A DNA stretch of 64,000 nucleotides. Source: Ruminococcus sp. GTDB taxonomy: Bacteria > Bacillota > Clostridia > Oscillospirales > Ruminococcaceae. Positions 7,901 through 17,616 of the stretch are shown in pieces; position 1 is the stretch's first letter; each line of letters opens with the position of its first letter. The DNA is taken from NCBI GenBank assembly GCA_017525915.1, contig JAFXSC010000012.1:1-64000 (forward strand), given 5' to 3'. The notes under the pieces are model-generated. The model was not told where the DNA came from, searched no databases, and worked only from the letters and a program-made list of their open reading frames with translations. A program made the translations under genes and the position numbers.

Positions 7901-9154
7901 ATGGATAATAACTACTTTGTGGACTCGGACAAGCTCTCCGATGCCGCACTTGCTAAAAAGCACAGGCTTGAAAGTGATCCTTCGAGCCGTACCGACCACA
8001 TGGCTTACATGGAGGGCATGGAGCGCATAAGCTCCGATATCATGGAAAAAGTCATTTCCGAGATGAACTCCTACGACTACGATTCCTATACCGCTGCGGA
8101 CGTCCGTGCAGCTCTCGCTCACGATAACTGCACCGTCGAGGACTTCAAAGCCCTGCTCTCGCCTGCCGCTGAGCTCTTCCTCGAAAAAATGGCTGAGAAG
8201 GCTCGCCTTGAGACACAGAAACACTTCGGCAACACGGTCTACCTGTTCACTCCGCTGTATATCGCCAATTACTGCGAGAACTACTGCGTTTACTGCGGCT
8301 TCAACTGCTACAACGATATCCGCCGCATGAAGCTCAATATGGAGCAGATAGAGCATGAGATGAAGGTCATCGCGGACAGCGGAATGGAGGAGATACTCAT
8401 TCTCACCGGCGAGAGCCGTGCCCAGAGTCCCGTTGAATACATCGGCGAAGCCTGCAAGCTCGCCCGTAAATACTTCCGCATGGTCGGCATCGAGATATAC
8501 CCCGTAAACACTGACGAATACCGCTACCTCCACGAATGCGGTGTGGACTACGTCACCGTGTTCCAGGAGACATACAACAGCGACCGCTATGAACAGCTCC
8601 ACCTTCTCGGTCACAAGAGAGTGTTCCCCTACCGCTTTGAGGCTCAGGAACGCGCTCTCATGGCTGGTATGCGCGGCGTTGCAGGCTCGGCGCTTCTCGG
8701 ACTTTCCGATTTCCGTAAGGACGCCCTCGCAAGCGCTCTGCATATGTACTACCTCCAGAGGAAGTACCCGCAGGCTGAGATATCGCTCTCATGTCCGCGT
8801 CTCCGTCCCATTATCAACAATGACGAGATAAATCCCCTTGACGTACACGAAAGGCAGCTTTGTCAGGTGCTCTGTGCCTACCGGATATTCCTCCCCTTCT
8901 GCGGTATCACCGTTTCTTCAAGGGAGAGCAAGTCCTTCCGTGACGGCATCGTAAAGATAGCCGCGACCAAGGTCTCCGCCGGCGTTTCCACCGGTATCGG
9001 CGACCACGAGAGCAAGTATACCGGCAAGGAAGCAGATTCCGCTGAAGGCGACGAACAGTTCGAGATAAGCGACGCCCGCAGCTTTACCCAGATGTACAGC
9101 GATATGTCCGGCGAAGGCTTGCAGCCCGTCCTCAACGACTACCTCTATGTCTGA
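7901..9154 (+). CDS. thiH: 2-iminoacetate synthase ThiH
   Basis: 417 aa radical SAM enzyme with the cluster-binding motif CENYCVYCGF (CxxxCxxC) near residue 125. It cleaves tyrosine to p-cresol and dehydroglycine for ThiG. This is the oxygen-sensitive alternative to ThiO, which fits an anaerobe. ThiH-type sequence runs through to the C-terminus (LQPVLNDYLYV). Its end overlaps the tenI start by 8 bases. Confidence 0.95.
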   Translation: MDNNYFVDSDKLSDAALAKKHRLESDPSSRTDHMAYMEGMERISSDIMEKVISEMNSYDYDSYTAADVRAALAHDNCTVEDFKALLSPAAELFLEKMAEKARLETQKHFGNTVYLFTPLYIANYCENYCVYCGFNCYNDIRRMKLNMEQIEHEMKVIADSGMEEILILTGESRAQSPVEYIGEACKLARKYFRMVGIEIYPVNTDEYRYLHECGVDYVTVFQETYNSDRYEQLHLLGHKRVFPYRFEAQERALMAGMRGVAGSALLGLSDFRKDALASALHMYYLQRKYPQAEISLSCPRLRPIINNDEINPLDVHERQLCQVLCAYRIFLPFCGITVSSRESKSFRDGIVKIAATKVSAGVSTGIGDHESKYTGKEADSAEGDEQFEISDARSFTQMYSDMSGEGLQPVLNDYLYV

Positions 9155-9746
9155 TATCATCTGCGTTACGAACAGGAAGCTCTGCGGCGGAGACTTCCTC
9201 GCTCAGATAAGGAAAATAGCAGCCGCACACCCGAAAGCAATTATCCTCCGGGAGAAGGATATGCCCCCGGAGGAATACGCTCAGCTCGCAAAACAGGTCA
9301 TGGAGATATGCGCCGCTTACGGTACAGAATGCATTCTCCACAGCTTTGCAGATATAGCCATTGAACTCGGCGCGGAAGCGATACACCTTCCGCTGCACAT
9401 TCTCAAGGAAATGCCGGAGGAAATGAAGAATAGTTTCCGCATTATCGGAGCCTCCTGCCACTCGGCTGAGGACGCTGCGGAGGCTGAAAGGCTCGGCGCT
9501 TCATACATTACAGCCGGTCACGTTTTTGCTACCGACTGCAAAAAGGGACTGCCGCCGCGCGGACTTGACTTTCTCAGAGAGGTCTGCCGTACCGTACATA
9601 TCCCGGTCTACGCTATCGGCGGTATCACGCCGGAAAATATTAAGGATATACTCTCCTGCGGCGCTGCCGGAGGCTGTATCATGAGCGGACTTATGCAATG
9701 CGAAGATCCGCGCAGAATTATCGGAGGTGAAAGCTTTGTTAAATAA
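9147..9746 (+). CDS. tenI: ThiE-like thiazole tautomerase (TenI family)
   Basis: 199 aa ThiE/TenI-family barrel, more diverged than the next gene. It keeps the phosphate-binding end (VYAIGGITPENIKDILSCGAAGGCIMSG) but has a degenerate substrate region (IILREKDMPPEEY in place of QLREK), as in TenI-type proteins that aromatise the thiazole tautomer rather than couple the two halves. The assignment rests on this pattern and on the pairing with a canonical thiE. The start lies inside the end of thiH, implying translational coupling. Confidence 0.8.
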   Translation: MSDIICVTNRKLCGGDFLAQIRKIAAAHPKAIILREKDMPPEEYAQLAKQVMEICAAYGTECILHSFADIAIELGAEAIHLPLHILKEMPEEMKNSFRIIGASCHSAEDAAEAERLGASYITAGHVFATDCKKGLPPRGLDFLREVCRTVHIPVYAIGGITPENIKDILSCGAAGGCIMSGLMQCEDPRRIIGGESFVK

Positions 9747-10356
9747 GAAGCATCTCAGGCTCTATGCCATTACAGACCGTGACTGCCTTCACGGACGCGA
9801 CCTCGCCGAACAGGTCGAGCTTGCAATTCTCGGCGGAGTTACCTGCATACAGCTCCGCGAAAAGTACATCAGCGACGACGAGCTGCTCGAAAAGGCAAAG
9901 TCCCTTCTGAAGGTCTGCCGTCCATACGGCGTTCCGCTGATAATCAACGACAACTGGCAGGTCGCACTGCGGAGCGAAGCTGACGGCGTCCATGTCGGCA
10001 TCGAAGATGCTCCGGTAGCAGATATAAGGAAGATCGCCGGCGAAGATTTCATCATCGGTGCGACCGCAAAGACCGTCAGTCAGGCACAGTTCGCAGAGGC
10101 TTCCGGTGCGGACTACCTCGGAGTGGGAGCTGTTTTCCCTTCACCGACAAAGAAAAATGCCGTCCGCATAACGCCTGATATCCTGCGCGAAATATGCTCC
10201 GGCGTAAATATACCCGTCTGTGCAATAGGCGGCATCACCAAGGACAACGTCCGCGAGATACTGGGCTGCGGGCAGGCAGGCATAGCCGTCGTCTCCGCAG
10301 TATTCGCTCCCGATGACGTTAAAGCGGCAGCGGAAGAGCTTGCGGCAATGCTCTGA
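9736..10356 (+). CDS. thiE: Thiamin-phosphate synthase ThiE
   Basis: About 206 aa TIM barrel that joins HMP-PP and the thiazole phosphate to give thiamin phosphate. Visible signatures: LYAITDRDCLHGRDLAEQVE, CIQLREK, INDNWQVALRSEADGVHVG, and VGAVFPSPTKKNAV near the C-terminal half. The preferred start is the TTG at 9736, eight bases after GGAGG; a GTG at 9727 overlaps that ribosome site. The gene overlaps the end of tenI by 11 bases. Confidence 0.93.
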   Translation: MLNKKHLRLYAITDRDCLHGRDLAEQVELAILGGVTCIQLREKYISDDELLEKAKSLLKVCRPYGVPLIINDNWQVALRSEADGVHVGIEDAPVADIRKIAGEDFIIGATAKTVSQAQFAEASGADYLGVGAVFPSPTKKNAVRITPDILREICSGVNIPVCAIGGITKDNVREILGCGQAGIAVVSAVFAPDDVKAAAEELAAML

Positions 10357-10357
10357 G

Positions 10358-10475
10358 AAGTTGAAATTTACGATTTTGCCTGACGGCGATGAATTATAAT
10401 ATCCAAATCAGTCCGCATAAGCAAACACCACAGCTTTCAACTCTCAATTCTCAACTCTCAGCTAATTACGCATGA
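10358..10475. repeat. Dispersed intergenic repeat between thiE and thiD
   Basis: The gap runs from GAAGTTGAAA through TGACGGCGATGAATT to TTTCAACTCTCAATTCTCAA and CTCTCAGC. It shares the GAGTTGAAA / CAACTCTCAATT ends and the ACGGCGAT centre with the insert between thiG and thiH. Non-coding. Confidence 0.55.
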
Positions 10476-10494
10476 AAATGTTAGGAGGTTAAAT

Positions 10495-11295
10495 ATGAAA
10501 ACAGCACTGACTATTGCCGGAAGCGACAGCTCCGGCGGTGCAGGCATACAGGCTGACATAAAGACTATGACAATGAACGGCGTTTACGCCATGAGTGCGA
10601 TAACCGCTCTGACTGCCCAGAATACTACTTGTGTCAGGGCAATAAGCGAGGTCAGGCCGGAGTTCCTGAAACAGCAGATAGACGCGGTATTCGAGGACAT
10701 ACGTCCGGACGCCGTAAAGATAGGCATGGTGTCGAATGCGGCACTTGTGGAGGTCATTGCGGAGCGGCTGCGCTTCTACGAAGCCGAGAACATAATAGTT
10801 GATCCCGTTGCCGTGGCTACAAGCGGCTCAAAGCTCAGCTCGACCGAAGCTTATGAGGCTCTGAAGCGTGAGCTCCTCCCGATAGCCGCGCTCGCTACTC
10901 CGAATATACCCGAGGCAGAGCTGCTCTCAGGCATGAAGATAAACAATGAGCAGGACATGGAAGCCGCTGCAAAAGCGATCGTGGAAATGTTCGGCTGCAA
11001 CGTACTTGTCAAGGGCGGTCACGGCATGAGCGATGCGAACGACATACTCCACCGTCTCAACGGTTCGCACCACTGGTTCACCGGCAAGCGCGTGAACAAC
11101 CCGAATACCCACGGCACAGGCTGCACTCTCTCAAGTGCGATCGCTGCGAACATGGCGAAGGGACTTGGTCTTCCGGAGGCTATACAGCGAGCAAAGGACT
11201 ACATCTCCGGCGCTCTCGGCGCAATGCTCTGTCTCGGTCACGGAAGCGGTCCGCTTGACCATATGTTTGACCTGAAAAGTAAATTTGCGGACTGA
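10495..11295 (+). CDS. thiD: Hydroxymethylpyrimidine (phosphate) kinase ThiD
   Basis: 266 aa ribokinase-like enzyme that phosphorylates HMP and HMP-P to HMP-PP. The N-terminal [22 protein letters not shown] and C-terminal [22 protein letters not shown] (anion hole and catalytic region) are diagnostic. GGAGG lies 6 bases upstream of the ATG. Confidence 0.96.
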   Translation: MKTALTIAGSDSSGGAGIQADIKTMTMNGVYAMSAITALTAQNTTCVRAISEVRPEFLKQQIDAVFEDIRPDAVKIGMVSNAALVEVIAERLRFYEAENIIVDPVAVATSGSKLSSTEAYEALKRELLPIAALATPNIPEAELLSGMKINNEQDMEAAAKAIVEMFGCNVLVKGGHGMSDANDILHRLNGSHHWFTGKRVNNPNTHGTGCTLSSAIAANMAKGLGLPEAIQRAKDYISGALGAMLCLGHGSGPLDHMFDLKSKFAD

Positions 11296-11315
11296 CCGCA
11301 CGAAAGGAATATATT

Positions 11316-12629
11316 ATGAGAAATTACAGCACACAGATGGAAGCCGCCAAAAAGGGCATTATCACTCCCGAAATGGAGGTCGTTGCAAAGAAGGAATACA
11401 TCGAGCCCGAACAGCTCCGTGAACTCGTTGCAAAGGGCGAGGTTGCTATCCCCTGCAACATCAACCACAAGTCCATATCCCCCGAGGGTATCGGCACCCG
11501 TATGCGTACCAAGATAAACGTAAATCTCGGTATCTCCGGCGATGTCAAGAACTACGACATGGAGATGGAAAAGGTAGATATGGCGCTGAAATTCGGTGCG
11601 GAGGCTATCATGGACCTCAGCAACTACGGAAAGACCAACACCTTCCGTCAGGCACTCGTTGCAAAGTCGCCTGCAATGATAGGTACAGTCCCGATGTATG
11701 ACGCTATCGGATACCTCGACAAGGACCTCCTCGAGATAACCGCGAAGGACTTCCTCCGAGTTGTCCGTGCTCACGCTGAAGAGGGCGTTGACTTCATGAC
11801 TATCCACGCCGGTATCAACAAGCGTGCAGTCGAGGCTTTCGTCCGTGACAAGAGAAAAATGAACATCGTTTCACGCGGCGGCTCACTGCTTTTCGCGTGG
11901 ATGGCTATGACCGGCAACGAGAATCCCTTCTATGAGTATTACGATGAAGTTCTCGATATCCTCCGCGAATTTGACGTTACTATCAGCCTTGGCGACGCTC
12001 TCCGTCCCGGCTGTCTTGACGATGCTACCGACGGCGGTCAGATAGCTGAGCTCATCGAGCTCGGCGCACTCACAGAGCGTGCATGGGCTAAGGACGTTCA
12101 GGTAATGGTCGAGGGTCCCGGCCACATGGCTATGGACCAGATCGCTGCAAATATGAAGCTCCAGAAGCGCATCTGCCACAACGCTCCGTTCTACGTCCTC
12201 GGACCTCTCGTTTCTGATATTTTCCCCGGCTACGACCACATTACTTCCGCTATCGGCGGAGCTATCGCTGCCGCAAGCGGTGCGGACTTCCTCTGCTATG
12301 TAACTCCCGCAGAGCATCTCCGTCTGCCGGACGCTGACGACGTTAAGGAAGGCATCATCGCAAGCCGTATCGCTGCTCACGCTGCCGATATCGCAAAGGG
12401 CATCCCCCACGCTATGGACGCCGACAACGCTATGGCTGCCGCACGTCACGCCCTCGACTGGGAGAAGATGTTCGAGATAGCCGTTGACCCGGAGAAGGCT
12501 CGCCGCTACTATGAGAGCACCCCTATCGCTGAGCGACACACCTGCTCGATGTGCGGTAAGATGTGCGCTGTACGCACTACAAATATGATCCTCAACGGTG
12601 AAAAGGTCGAGTTTTGCTCGGAAAGATGA
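11316..12629 (+). CDS. thiC: Phosphomethylpyrimidine synthase ThiC
   Basis: 437 aa radical SAM enzyme converting aminoimidazole ribotide to HMP-P. It is the shorter form lacking the long N-terminal domain, as is usual in anaerobes. The C-terminal [11 protein letters not shown] (CxxCxxxxC) holds the 4Fe-4S cluster, and [14 protein letters not shown] and [20 protein letters not shown] are family signatures. It follows thiD by 20 bases with GAAAGGAA upstream. Confidence 0.97.
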   Translation: MRNYSTQMEAAKKGIITPEMEVVAKKEYIEPEQLRELVAKGEVAIPCNINHKSISPEGIGTRMRTKINVNLGISGDVKNYDMEMEKVDMALKFGAEAIMDLSNYGKTNTFRQALVAKSPAMIGTVPMYDAIGYLDKDLLEITAKDFLRVVRAHAEEGVDFMTIHAGINKRAVEAFVRDKRKMNIVSRGGSLLFAWMAMTGNENPFYEYYDEVLDILREFDVTISLGDALRPGCLDDATDGGQIAELIELGALTERAWAKDVQVMVEGPGHMAMDQIAANMKLQKRICHNAPFYVLGPLVSDIFPGYDHITSAIGGAIAAASGADFLCYVTPAEHLRLPDADDVKEGIIASRIAAHAADIAKGIPHAMDADNAMAAARHALDWEKMFEIAVDPEKARRYYESTPIAERHTCSMCGKMCAVRTTNMILNGEKVEFCSER

Positions 12630-12653
12630 TCTTCACAAAAGGAGTTGACCGGT

Positions 12654-13355
12654 ATGCTTGAAGAACTTAAACAGAAGGTGCTTGAAGCCAATCTTATACT
12701 GCCGAAAGAAGGTCTCGTCAAATTCACATGGGGCAACGCCTCCGGCATCGACCGTGAGCGCGGTCTTGTCGTGATAAAACCTTCCGGAGTTGAATACGAT
12801 TCCATGGCAGCTGACGATATGGTCGTTGTGGATATGGACGGAAATACAATCGAGGGAAAGTACCGCCCTTCGAGCGATACCCTTACCCACCTCGAGCTTT
12901 ACAAGGCTTTCCCGGAGGTCGGCGGTGTCGTGCACACCCACAGCAAATGGGCTGTATCTTTCGCGCAGGCTGGCAGAGGTATAATACCTTTTGGTACTAC
13001 GCACGCGGATACGTTTTACGGCGAAGTTCCCTGCACACGCCTCCTTACCCCGCAGGAGATTGCCGGAGAATACGAAAAGGAGACCGGAAGGGTCATCGTT
13101 GAGACCTTCCGCGGAATTGACCCGCTCTCCATACCGGCTGCGCTTGTTTACCGCCACGGTCCGTTCACATGGGGACGTGACTGTATCGAAGCGGTACACA
13201 ATTCCGTTATCCTCGAGGAGGTCGCCTTCATGAACTTCCATTCGCTCATGCTCGAACCCGGGCTCGGCGCTATACAGCGTGAACTTCTTGACAGGCACTA
13301 CCTCCGCAAACACGGAAGCAATGCCTATTACGGACAGTCCACCGGAGATAAATAA
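12654..13355 (+). CDS. araD: L-ribulose-5-phosphate 4-epimerase (class II aldolase family)
   Basis: 233 aa. The aldolase/epimerase fold shows [23 protein letters not shown] at the N-terminus and the zinc-binding [12 protein letters not shown], with a further His in YRHGPFTWG. It should interconvert L-ribulose-5-P and D-xylulose-5-P in arabinose use. The ATG at 12654 has GGAG nine bases upstream; a TTG at 12645 is too close to it. It lies 24 bases after thiC with no terminator between, so it is probably read from the thi promoter, which is unusual for this enzyme. Assignment to araD versus a related sugar epimerase is likely but not certain. Confidence 0.85.
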   Translation: MLEELKQKVLEANLILPKEGLVKFTWGNASGIDRERGLVVIKPSGVEYDSMAADDMVVVDMDGNTIEGKYRPSSDTLTHLELYKAFPEVGGVVHTHSKWAVSFAQAGRGIIPFGTTHADTFYGEVPCTRLLTPQEIAGEYEKETGRVIVETFRGIDPLSIPAALVYRHGPFTWGRDCIEAVHNSVILEEVAFMNFHSLMLEPGLGAIQRELLDRHYLRKHGSNAYYGQSTGDK

Positions 13356-13358
13356 AGA

Positions 13359-13384
13359 AGCCGCACCTTAAGGTGCGGCTTTTA
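13359..13384. terminator. Bidirectional terminator between araD and the xylan enzyme
   Basis: AGCCGCACCTT/AAGGTGCGGCT is a perfect hairpin flanked by A-rich and T-rich sequence on its two sides. It can end both the thi-araD transcript and the convergent gene. Confidence 0.85.
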
Positions 13385-16300
13385 TTATGCAGCTTTGAAG
13401 ACATATCTGAGGAAGTTATACATATGAGGTCTTACAGTATTTCCGCCGTGGTCGCCGTCCGGGATTATCTGCCAGAGGTGCTCGACGCTGTTGGAGGTGA
13501 GTACGTTATGATAGCTTTCCGGGTAAGTTCCGACCGTACCGTCATGCTGTGCTGCGGAAATAAGAATCATATAGGGCTTGGTGGAAGGCTTGAATTCGCT
13601 TTCCTGCTTGAGTGAACCCTCGTGATCCATGAGACCGTCATTGGTCTTGAAGATACCGGGTGCAGGGCAGGCGCCGCCGACATAGCCGTAAACCTCTGAA
13701 CGTGTGATGCCTGTGTAGAGAGCCTCACGTCCGCCCATTGAGAAGCCGGTTATCGCTGTATTCTCCCTGCCGGTCTTGATGGAGTAATTCTCCGCCATGA
13801 AAGGCATTATGCTGTTCTCGAGGTCATCGCGTATCGCATCGTATGCGCGTGAGGACTCATTTGTAAAGCCGGGAGTTGCGGTCGAAGATGTGAACATATC
13901 CGGGAATACGACTATCATCTTTTCAGCCTTGCCGTCAGCGATAAGGTTTCCGAGCATGGTCTGTATCTTCATGCTGTCGTCGAGCATGGAGTTCTGGTTG
14001 CCGAAGATACCGTGCATAACATAGAGCACCGGGTACTTCTCGGAGGCATTATATCCGGGAGGAAGGAGAACATTCAGCCCTTTGGACTTGCCTGCGTCCT
14101 TGGAGTAATAGGTCTTTGACTCTAATTTTCCGTAGTCAACACCGCTCCTCTTTGAGGTAACGGAGCTGTCCTCCTTGATCTTCATATCGTTTGCTATCTG
14201 AGCCATATAATCACCGGTAGGGGTCTTGCCCGCAGTTACGGTCGTAGTAGTGGTGGACTGTGATTTTGTAGTTGTGGTAGTTCCCTGCTCAAACTTCTTG
14301 CTCTTACCGAGGAGGAACTTGGCTATCTGCACCATATCGGCAACGGTATACTCACCGTTTCCGTCAACGTCGGCAGCCTTCAGCACCTTAGCGTTGTTTG
14401 AAGTGCCGGCGAACTGGTTAACGAGGGTCTTTCTCGCAAGTATCATATCGAATACGTCTATCTTGCCGTCGAAGGTCAGGTCGCCGGGGATAACGGTAAA
14501 TCCGGAAGAACCTGCACCGGGAATGACTGTACCGTCAACTGCTGCCGCGATATCGTCAACATAGAAATCTATGCCCTCATCGCCCTCAGTCTCAACGTAG
14601 ATATAGCAGTTCTTGGCGCCCTCGGGGATAGTGAAGCTGGTATTCGCAAGCTGTGTCCACTCGCCCTTTGTAACGGTCTGGGTGTCGATCTTCTTGTAAA
14701 CCGCGTCACCGCCTGCACCGTCGTCATACTGGAGAGTGAAGTGGAAGGTATTGGTCGGTTCGCCTGTTGTGTACTTTACGTTAGCGGAGAAGCTGTAACT
14801 CTCGCCAGCCTTGAACTTGTAGCCGAGAGCCTTTGAAACGCCGTTCCACGCAGCAGTTCTGCCCGAAACGAGCGCAGAAGCAGCACCGTTATAATACTCA
14901 TCGGCCGATTTTGCGACCTTTGCCGCACCTCTGCCCGACCAGCCGTCAGTACCGCTCTCGAAGCCGCTCTGGAAGATATAGGTCTTGTCACCGGCAGCTG
15001 TGCTTCCCTCGCCGTCGAACTGCCACCAGTCAACATTCATGAGGTAGGTGTCAGTGCCTCTGAATACAAAATATACGTCATGCTCACCGCTTGCACCCGA
15101 GATATTGGTCGAGACCTCTTCCCAGTCCTGCCAGCCGCCTGTGCCTGATACACGAAGGACTCCGACTACCGGACCGTCCTTTGCGTCGAGGTGTATCTCC
15201 ATAGTGCCGCCTTCTCCGGCAGCAGCAACGCTTGCCTTGAAGGAGTCAGCGCCTGCACCGAAGTCAACACCAGTGACCCTGACATAGCTGCCGTCCTTGA
15301 TATTACCGATATTCACGCCGCCTTCGCTGCACTTCTCGGTCTTTACGCCCTCGCACCAGTTTATTGTCTCAGCCTCTACCCTCTCGAACGGGTTGAGAGC
15401 CTCTATCTGGTCGGGACCTGATTTTGTGAGCTTCATAACGGGGATAGTACCGTCAGCGTTGAAGGTGAACTCCTCGCACGATGCGCTTCTGTTGTAAGGA
15501 CCACCGCCGGTCAGACCGTTCTTGTGATAGAAGAAGTATGAATGGTCTTTATAATCAATGATACCGCCGTGGGTCGTGAAGCAGTTTGAACCCTGCTGAA
15601 TAGCGCCGCGGTATGTCCACGGGCCTGTGGGTGACGGACCCGTTGCATAGCACTGGCTCTCGCCGCCGTACTCGCTCAGAAACGATGCCCAGATGAGGTA
15701 ATACAGACCGTTGTGCTTGCATATCCACGGACCTTCGCCGTAGGAGGTCTTATGCTCGCCGGCAGGAGGACCGAACTGCTGTGATGTCATATCAAAGCTC
15801 TTTATCTCGCCGTCGAGAGTGACCATGTCCTCCTTGAGCTTTACATAATAGCAGGTAGGATTTCCGAACATGAGCCATGCCTGACCGTCGTCGTCGATCA
15901 TGACAGTCGGGTCGATGTAAGCCCAGTCAGGACCGCACAAAGGCTTTCCGAGGACGTCCTTATATGGACCCTCGGGACTGTCTGCTACAGCAACACCGAT
16001 AGCACGTCCGCCGCCTCCGGGTCCCTGATTAGTTGTTGTGAAGTAGAAGTAATACTTGCCGTTGCGCTCGATACACTGTGAAGCCCACGCATCATTCTTA
16101 CCGCACCAAGAGAATGAGGTGTCCTCAAGTATCCTTCCGTGGTCAGTCCAGTTCTTCATATCCTTTGTTGAGAAGCACTGCCAGCCAGTCATATAGTAGA
16201 AGTCGTTGTTGCCCTCGCGGTCGCAGCCTGTGAATACATAGAGCTCGTCACCGAATACAACAGGTGCCGGGTCTGGTGTAAACGAAGTCTGGACGATAGG

Positions 16301-16390
16301 ATTATCCGCCTTAGCAGTCTCCGGAGCTGTGAAATTGAACGCCGAGACCGCCATGACTGCCGCAAGAGCAGCTGAGATCATCTTTTTCAT
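13385..16390 (-). CDS. Secreted GH43-CBM6-CBM-dockerin-CE1 xylan-degrading enzyme
   Basis: 1001 aa from MKKMISAALAAVMAV, a Sec signal cut near residue 28. Domains in order: a GH43 five-bladed propeller (about 30-330) with catalytic-type Asp in TPDPAPVV, modulating Asp in YIDPTVMIDDDG and acid Glu in SYGEGPW; a CBM6 (about 340-465, opening with FERVEAETINW); a CBM22/CBM4_9-like jelly roll (about 475-630); a type I dockerin with two calcium repeats (GDLTFDGKIDVFDMILARK and ADVDGNGEYTVADMVQIAK, about 640-710); a Thr linker; and a CE1 esterase (about 740-1001) with nucleophile motif GFSMGG and terminal DGDHGG His. It should release arabinose or xylose side units and feruloyl or acetyl esters while docked in a cellulosome-like complex. 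Which substrate each domain prefers is inferred. GAGGGG lies upstream. Confidence 0.93.
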   Translation of the reverse strand: MKKMISAALAAVMAVSAFNFTAPETAKADNPIVQTSFTPDPAPVVFGDELYVFTGCDREGNNDFYYMTGWQCFSTKDMKNWTDHGRILEDTSFSWCGKNDAWASQCIERNGKYYFYFTTTNQGPGGGGRAIGVAVADSPEGPYKDVLGKPLCGPDWAYIDPTVMIDDDGQAWLMFGNPTCYYVKLKEDMVTLDGEIKSFDMTSQQFGPPAGEHKTSYGEGPWICKHNGLYYLIWASFLSEYGGESQCYATGPSPTGPWTYRGAIQQGSNCFTTHGGIIDYKDHSYFFYHKNGLTGGGPYNRSASCEEFTFNADGTIPVMKLTKSGPDQIEALNPFERVEAETINWCEGVKTEKCSEGGVNIGNIKDGSYVRVTGVDFGAGADSFKASVAAAGEGGTMEIHLDAKDGPVVGVLRVSGTGGWQDWEEVSTNISGASGEHDVYFVFRGTDTYLMNVDWWQFDGEGSTAAGDKTYIFQSGFESGTDGWSGRGAAKVAKSADEYYNGAASALVSGRTAAWNGVSKALGYKFKAGESYSFSANVKYTTGEPTNTFHFTLQYDDGAGGDAVYKKIDTQTVTKGEWTQLANTSFTIPEGAKNCYIYVETEGDEGIDFYVDDIAAAVDGTVIPGAGSSGFTVIPGDLTFDGKIDVFDMILARKTLVNQFAGTSNNAKVLKAADVDGNGEYTVADMVQIAKFLLGKSKKFEQGTTTTTKSQSTTTTTVTAGKTPTGDYMAQIANDMKIKEDSSVTSKRSGVDYGKLESKTYYSKDAGKSKGLNVLLPPGYNASEKYPVLYVMHGIFGNQNSMLDDSMKIQTMLGNLIADGKAEKMIVVFPDMFTSSTATPGFTNESSRAYDAIRDDLENSIMPFMAENYSIKTGRENTAITGFSMGGREALYTGITRSEVYGYVGGACPAPGIFKTNDGLMDHEGSLKQESEFKPSTKPYMILISAAQHDGTVGTYPESYHNVLTSNSVEHLWQIIPDGDHGGNTVRPHMYNFLRYVFKAA

Positions 16391-16583
16391 TGGTTTTCCC
16401 CTCCTGATAAATATAATACATCGAAATGTGAACATACTATTTCTTTATACAGATATGTTACCACATTAACATTGTATTTACAACCTATAAAATGAAGATT
16501 AGGTGGATAAATTGCAGTATTTCTATTAATAATACCTTATTACTTTACCCAATGCAAATATTAACTGTCAGCAATCAACAATT

Positions 16584-16614
16584 TAAAAAAAGGGACGGAT
16601 GAACTCCGTCCCTT
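16584..16614 (-). terminator. Terminator of the VTT membrane protein gene
   Basis: AAGGGACGGA/TCCGTCCCTT hairpin followed on the minus strand by a run of seven T. The remainder of the 16391-16583 gap is AT-rich leader of the xylan enzyme gene with no clear promoter. Confidence 0.85.
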
Positions 16615-16625
16615 AATATTGTATT

Positions 16626-17222
16626 TCATTCCTTGACCCAGTTGTTCCGTTTCATCACACTCTTTGAAAGGTATATACCCACTGCAATAAGCACAAGCGA
16701 AACGAAAATGAACAGCGGTTCTGTGAACGCCCTTATCACCGACCTGCTTATCATCACAAGCATCATCAGCATGAACACCTTCGCGGTGCAGAGTGTAACA
16801 AGGTATTTCTTCGTCGGATAGTCAGAAACTCCGAACGCAAAATTCACCAGCGATATAGGCGTGAACGGCATGATTATCATGAGAAACAGCGCCGGTGTGC
16901 TTATGCCCTCTACCCACTTTCTCGCCCTTGCGATATTCGGTCTGCGTTCCGCGATCCTCAGGAACCAGCCTTTCAGCACCTTCCTGAACAGCAGGAACGA
17001 CGCGATGCCGCCGAGCGATGCGCCTATCCATGTGTAGATAAAGCCGAGAAGAGTACCGTATGCCGCTATATTCAGCGCAACGATACCGACAAGCGGCAGC
17101 ATTGGCAGGAAGGATTCAAGGAAGGTCAACGCGATCGGCATGACCGGTCCGAAGTCCCTGAAATAATCAAGTGCCGCTGTCCAGAATTCAATCGTAAATA
17201 ATTCTCTGATCGTTGATCTCAT
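16626..17222 (-). CDS. TVP38/TMEM64 (VTT domain) membrane protein
   Basis: 198 aa from MRSTIRELF, with AGGTGA upstream; a TTG 27 bases earlier is possible but has no good ribosome site. Several hydrophobic segments surround the VTT-type core: FLESFLPMLPLVGIVALN, the Gly-rich GASLGGIASFLLFRKVL re-entrant region, and IIMPFTPISLVNFAFG. The family is related to DedA and is linked to membrane or lipid homeostasis; its transport role here is unknown. Confidence 0.88.
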   Translation of the reverse strand: MRSTIRELFTIEFWTAALDYFRDFGPVMPIALTFLESFLPMLPLVGIVALNIAAYGTLLGFIYTWIGASLGGIASFLLFRKVLKGWFLRIAERRPNIARARKWVEGISTPALFLMIIMPFTPISLVNFAFGVSDYPTKKYLVTLCTAKVFMLMMLVMISRSVIRAFTEPLFIFVSLVLIAVGIYLSKSVMKRNNWVKE

Positions 17223-17434
17223 TGATTCACCTGCTCTCTCTTTTGCCAAATATGTTTGTATCCCCTGCTGCTTCGCCGTGTAAGTCGGCTTGCAGCAATA
17301 TATATTATATCACGACTTGCGTATATATGCAAATATCAGGGCGGAGAAAAATAAACAAACTTTTCCTATCAAATATAGTAATACTGCCAATTGCTGCCGG
17401 TATGCCGCAAAGCGATATTTTTTTCGCAAAACTA

Positions 17435-17463
17435 TTGACATTCACTGCCGTCTGTGGTATAAT
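17435..17463 (+). promoter_or_regulatory. tRNA-Ala promoter
   Basis: Perfect consensus TTGACA (17435-17440) and TATAAT (17458-17463) with 17 bp between, ending 12 bp before the tRNA. Confidence 0.92.
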
Positions 17464-17475
17464 ATTCAAGTACGA

Positions 17476-17551
17476 GGGGCATTAGCGCAGCTGGGAGCGC
17501 ATCACACTGGCAGTGTGGGGGTCAGGGGTTCGAATCCCCTATGCTCCACCA
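17476..17551 (+). tRNA. tRNA-Ala(GGC)
   Basis: 76 nt with encoded CCA. The acceptor stem GGGGCAT/ATGCTCC, D stem GCGC/GCGC, anticodon stem TCACA/TGTGG with loop CTGGCAG (anticodon GGC, reads GCC Ala) and T arm AGGGG/TTCGAAT/CCCCT all fold. Its 3' end is the attachment site of the island that follows. Confidence 0.96.
17529..17551 (+). repeat. attL, 3' end of tRNA-Ala
   Basis: 23-bp direct repeat beginning TTCGAATCCCC and ending CTCCACCA. It comprises the T-loop, the 3' side of the T-arm, and the acceptor with CCA. Identical to 26875-26897. Confidence 0.9.
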
Positions 17552-17616
17552 TTTTTAAGGCTCGGAAACGGCTAAACACGGTCGTTTCCGAGTTTCGTTT
17601 TTTCTAAGAATGTCCG

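Noticed and set aside
12633-13313. 226-aa minus-strand frame opposite araD
   Set aside because: The plus-strand product carries zinc-binding epimerase motifs; this frame has none.
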